Below, piece by piece: positions 5,221 to 6,389 of a stretch of DNA of 6,389 bases. The stretch spans positions 1 to 6,389 of the forward strand of contig DAOVMP010000026.1 in assembly GCA_030630695.1 (NCBI GenBank), read 5' to 3'. The first letter of the stretch is position 1. Each line of letters starts with the position of its first letter. The position numbers were made by a program, and so were the translations under genes. The DNA is from Candidatus Woesearchaeota archaeon (GTDB lineage: Archaea > Nanobdellota > Nanobdellia > Woesearchaeales > ARS49). Below the pieces are notes generated by a model. It did no database searches. It saw only the letters and a program-made list of their open reading frames with translations, and was not told the DNA's origin.

Positions 5221-5313
5221 CGCCCCTGCGAGGATTTGAACCCCGGTTTCACGGATTTTACTTTTAGAAAAGAACCGCAACCGTGCGTACTGTCCAAGCT
5301 ATACTACAGGAGC
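5221..5313 (-). tRNA. tRNA-Arg, anticodon GCG, with a 19-nt intron
   Basis: Acceptor GCTCCTG pairs with CAGGGGC (one T-G wobble), discriminator G, no encoded CCA. D arm GTAT/GTAC with loop AGCTTGGACA; anticodon stem CACGG/CCGTG; four-nt variable loop; T arm CGGGG-TTCAAAT-CCTCG. The mature anticodon loop is TTGCGGT, giving anticodon GCG (5278-5276), which reads CGC and CGT. A20, an arginine identity base, is present. Mature length is 74 nt. The tRNA-Arg call rests on the splice position, which is well supported by the bulge-helix-bulge fold. Confidence 0.93.
5256..5274 (-). other. Archaeal tRNA intron at position 37/38
   Basis: TTGC (5280-5277) pairs with GTAA near the intron 3' end (one G-T wobble), a 4-bp central helix flanked by 3-nt bulges GGT and AAT. 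Cutting after the second base of each bulge, as the archaeal splicing endonuclease does, leaves a 7-nt anticodon loop and a 19-nt intron. The inner loop helix is weak (AT pairs with a mismatch). This motif is strong evidence that the DNA is archaeal. Confidence 0.85.
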
Positions 5314-5340
5314 TTATAGAATAAGAACTTCTAGAAGCTT

Positions 5341-5369
5341 AAAAAACTATCTCTTAATCAAAAAAGAGA
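5341..5369 (-). terminator. Possible hairpin/T-run terminator of the small membrane protein gene
   Basis: On the minus strand TCTCTT (5369-5364) pairs with AAGAGA (5355-5350), then TAG and six T (5346-5341). The stem overlaps the stop codon at 5358-5360. The T-run also lies about where a TATA box of the tRNA gene would be expected, so its role is ambiguous. A 10-bp palindrome CTTCTAGAAG (5328-5337) lies between it and the tRNA. Confidence 0.35.
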
Positions 5370-5807
5370 ATCTGCCTGACTTGTCCATTGACCACATTCT
5401 TTTTTACGAGTATCCAAATCCCAATAATAATCAACACACTCAGGAACAGTAGAAGCAAGACAAACACTGACAGAATTTCTGCTAATGTCTCCAACTTTAA
5501 TACCTACTTGTTCACCAAGCCAAGAATTAGTAAGTTCAAGATACGGAGTTAAAACACCATCCACATTAAACCTCGCTCCTGGACCTTTTATGTCCACAAG
5601 TTCAACAGTGCCTTCAATTCCTCTAAATTTATATTCAGCAAAATAATTAGCAGACAAACCAGTAAAACTCATATGAGGAATTATAAAACCACCATTACAT
5701 GCAGGCAGTCTTTTAATAGCTTGACCAGTTCCAAAATAAGCAAAATACATACCACCAATAGCAACTGCAAGAACTGCAACAAAAATAACTGCTTCAAGCT
5801 TTTCCAT
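5358..5807 (-). CDS. Membrane-anchored protein of unknown function (149 aa)
   Basis: I do not recognise a family. Residues 6-25 (AVIFVAVLAVAIGGMYFAYF) form one hydrophobic segment behind a short charged N-terminus MEKLE, so the protein is an N-terminally anchored or secreted protein with about 120 residues outside. The outer part carries four cysteines (C37, C116, C124, C138), which could form two disulphides, and alternating hydrophobic strands (EYKFRGIEGTVELVDIKG, 58-75) that suggest a small beta domain. AAGAGGT (5820-5814) lies 6 nt before the ATG, a strong ribosome site. It starts 17 nt after the stop of the PHP gene and is probably in one operon with it; the tRNA follows downstream. Confidence 0.8.
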   Translation of the reverse strand: MEKLEAVIFVAVLAVAIGGMYFAYFGTGQAIKRLPACNGGFIIPHMSFTGLSANYFAEYKFRGIEGTVELVDIKGPGARFNVDGVLTPYLELTNSWLGEQVGIKVGDISRNSVSVCLASTVPECVDYYWDLDTRKKECGQWTSQADSLF

Positions 5808-5813
5808 GAAAAC

Positions 5814-5820
5814 ACCTCTT
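5814..5820 (-). promoter_or_regulatory. Ribosome-binding site of the 149-aa gene
   Basis: AAGAGGT, followed by GTTTTC and the ATG. It lies in the 17-nt gap after the PHP gene and fixes the start of the membrane protein. Confidence 0.7.
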
Positions 5821-5824
5821 TAAA

Positions 5825-6389
5825 CTATCTATAGAATAACTTATTTATAAATCTTGCTGTGAATTTCCTAAACATACTGATTCCTCTACCTACTGGCAAA
5901 GGAGATATTTTACCATCTGCATGGGTTTTTTTCTTTTTAATAGCAGATTTTAAATTTCCATTGAATAAGGTATAGCCTCTGCCAATTTCATTATAGGAAT
6001 GAGCATCAGAACCGCCTGTTTTAGCCAGTTTGTATTTTGCCGCTGCTAATTCTGCATAGAAATTTTCCCAATGAAACATATTTCTAGCATTATGAGTTTC
6101 AACACCATTTAACCCTTTCAAATACTTAATATCAATACCTGCACACTTTCTTATGATTCCATGACCAAAAGGATGAGCTATAACTGCTATTCCGCCTTGT
6201 TTATGAATTTCTTTAATAACTTGTTTTGGATCTCTTGATTTAATTTCCTTTTTAAGATAATAACCTAAAATTTCACCAACTTTTGTTTTGATTTCAGCTC
6301 CTATGATCACTTCAAAATTCTTATCTTTGTTTAAACTATTAGCTTCTAAACCGCCTTTGATTGTATTATGATCTGTTATAGCAATTCCA
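5825..6389 (-). CDS. PHP-domain metal-dependent phosphoesterase, C-terminal 187 residues (5' end beyond the window)
   Basis: PHP proteins hydrolyse phosphate esters with a bound metal cluster; relatives act on nucleotides, RNA ends or histidinol phosphate, and the substrate here cannot be named. Visible blocks, counted from the window edge: GIAITDHNTIKGGLEA (1-16) with the DH ligands, IIGAE (28-32) with a glutamate ligand, AVIAHPFGH (68-76), VETHNAR (96-102) and TGGSDAHSYNEIGRG (124-138) with the final Asp and His ligands. The N-terminal HxH motif is missing because the gene enters from outside. An internal GTG at 6310-6308 could be mistaken for the start, but the frame is open and conserved upstream of it. 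After residue 150 there is a lysine-rich tail ending in KFTARFINKLFYR. Likely the first of an operon with the membrane protein. Confidence 0.93.
   Translation of the reverse strand, partial: GIAITDHNTIKGGLEANSLNKDKNFEVIIGAEIKTKVGEILGYYLKKEIKSRDPKQVIKEIHKQGGIAVIAHPFGHGIIRKCAGIDIKYLKGLNGVETHNARNMFHWENFYAELAAAKYKLAKTGGSDAHSYNEIGRGYTLFNGNLKSAIKKKKTHADGKISPLPVGRGISMFRKFTARFINKLFYR

Noticed and set aside
6308..6310. GTG as start of the PHP protein
   Set aside because: The frame continues upstream with the conserved ITDHNT block, so the gene enters from beyond the window edge.
1..6389. CRISPR array, insertion sequence or rRNA
   Set aside because: No regularly spaced repeats, no transposase-like frame and no rRNA-like segment seen.

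Overview
The window looks like a piece of an AT-rich archaeal chromosome, probably from a DPANN-type lineage (inference). Three things support archaea. The DNA ligase is the archaeal/eukaryotic ATP-dependent type. The tRNA-Arg gene has no encoded CCA and carries a 19-nt intron at position 37/38 that folds into a textbook bulge-helix-bulge splice motif. The promoters that can be guessed are TATA-like rather than bacterial.

Layout, left to right. The 5' third of an ftsZ gene (minus strand) runs off the left edge. A 301-bp AT-rich non-coding stretch follows, with repeated TTGGCG boxes and a long hairpin, then a nitroreductase-family flavoprotein gene (minus). A divergent intergenic region comes next, with several hairpins and a 17-codon mini-ORF coupled to the next start codon. 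After it lie the DNA ligase gene and, 7 nt behind it, a single-domain response-regulator receiver gene (both plus). Immediately after the receiver gene is a second, diverged copy of the ligase C-terminus, so the receiver gene sits between 23-bp exact direct repeats. Convergent to this is a minus-strand gene for a full bacterial sigma-70 factor with regions 1.2, 2, 3 and 4. Further right on the minus strand are the intron-containing tRNA-Arg(GCG), a small membrane-anchored protein of unknown function, and the C-terminal 187 residues of a PHP-domain phosphoesterase that runs off the right edge.

The most striking feature is the sigma factor. Archaea initiate transcription with TBP and TFB and normally have no sigma factor, yet this gene encodes a protein with almost every conserved sigma block, including the FIED segment of the sigma finger, the WW melting pair and the region 4 helix-turn-helix. 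It is flanked on both sides by archaeal genes. Other points of interest are the ligase tail duplication around the receiver gene, the duplicated hairpins that bury both start codons in the ligase leader, and a TTGGCG motif that occurs only in the two intergenic regions next to ftsZ and the ligase.
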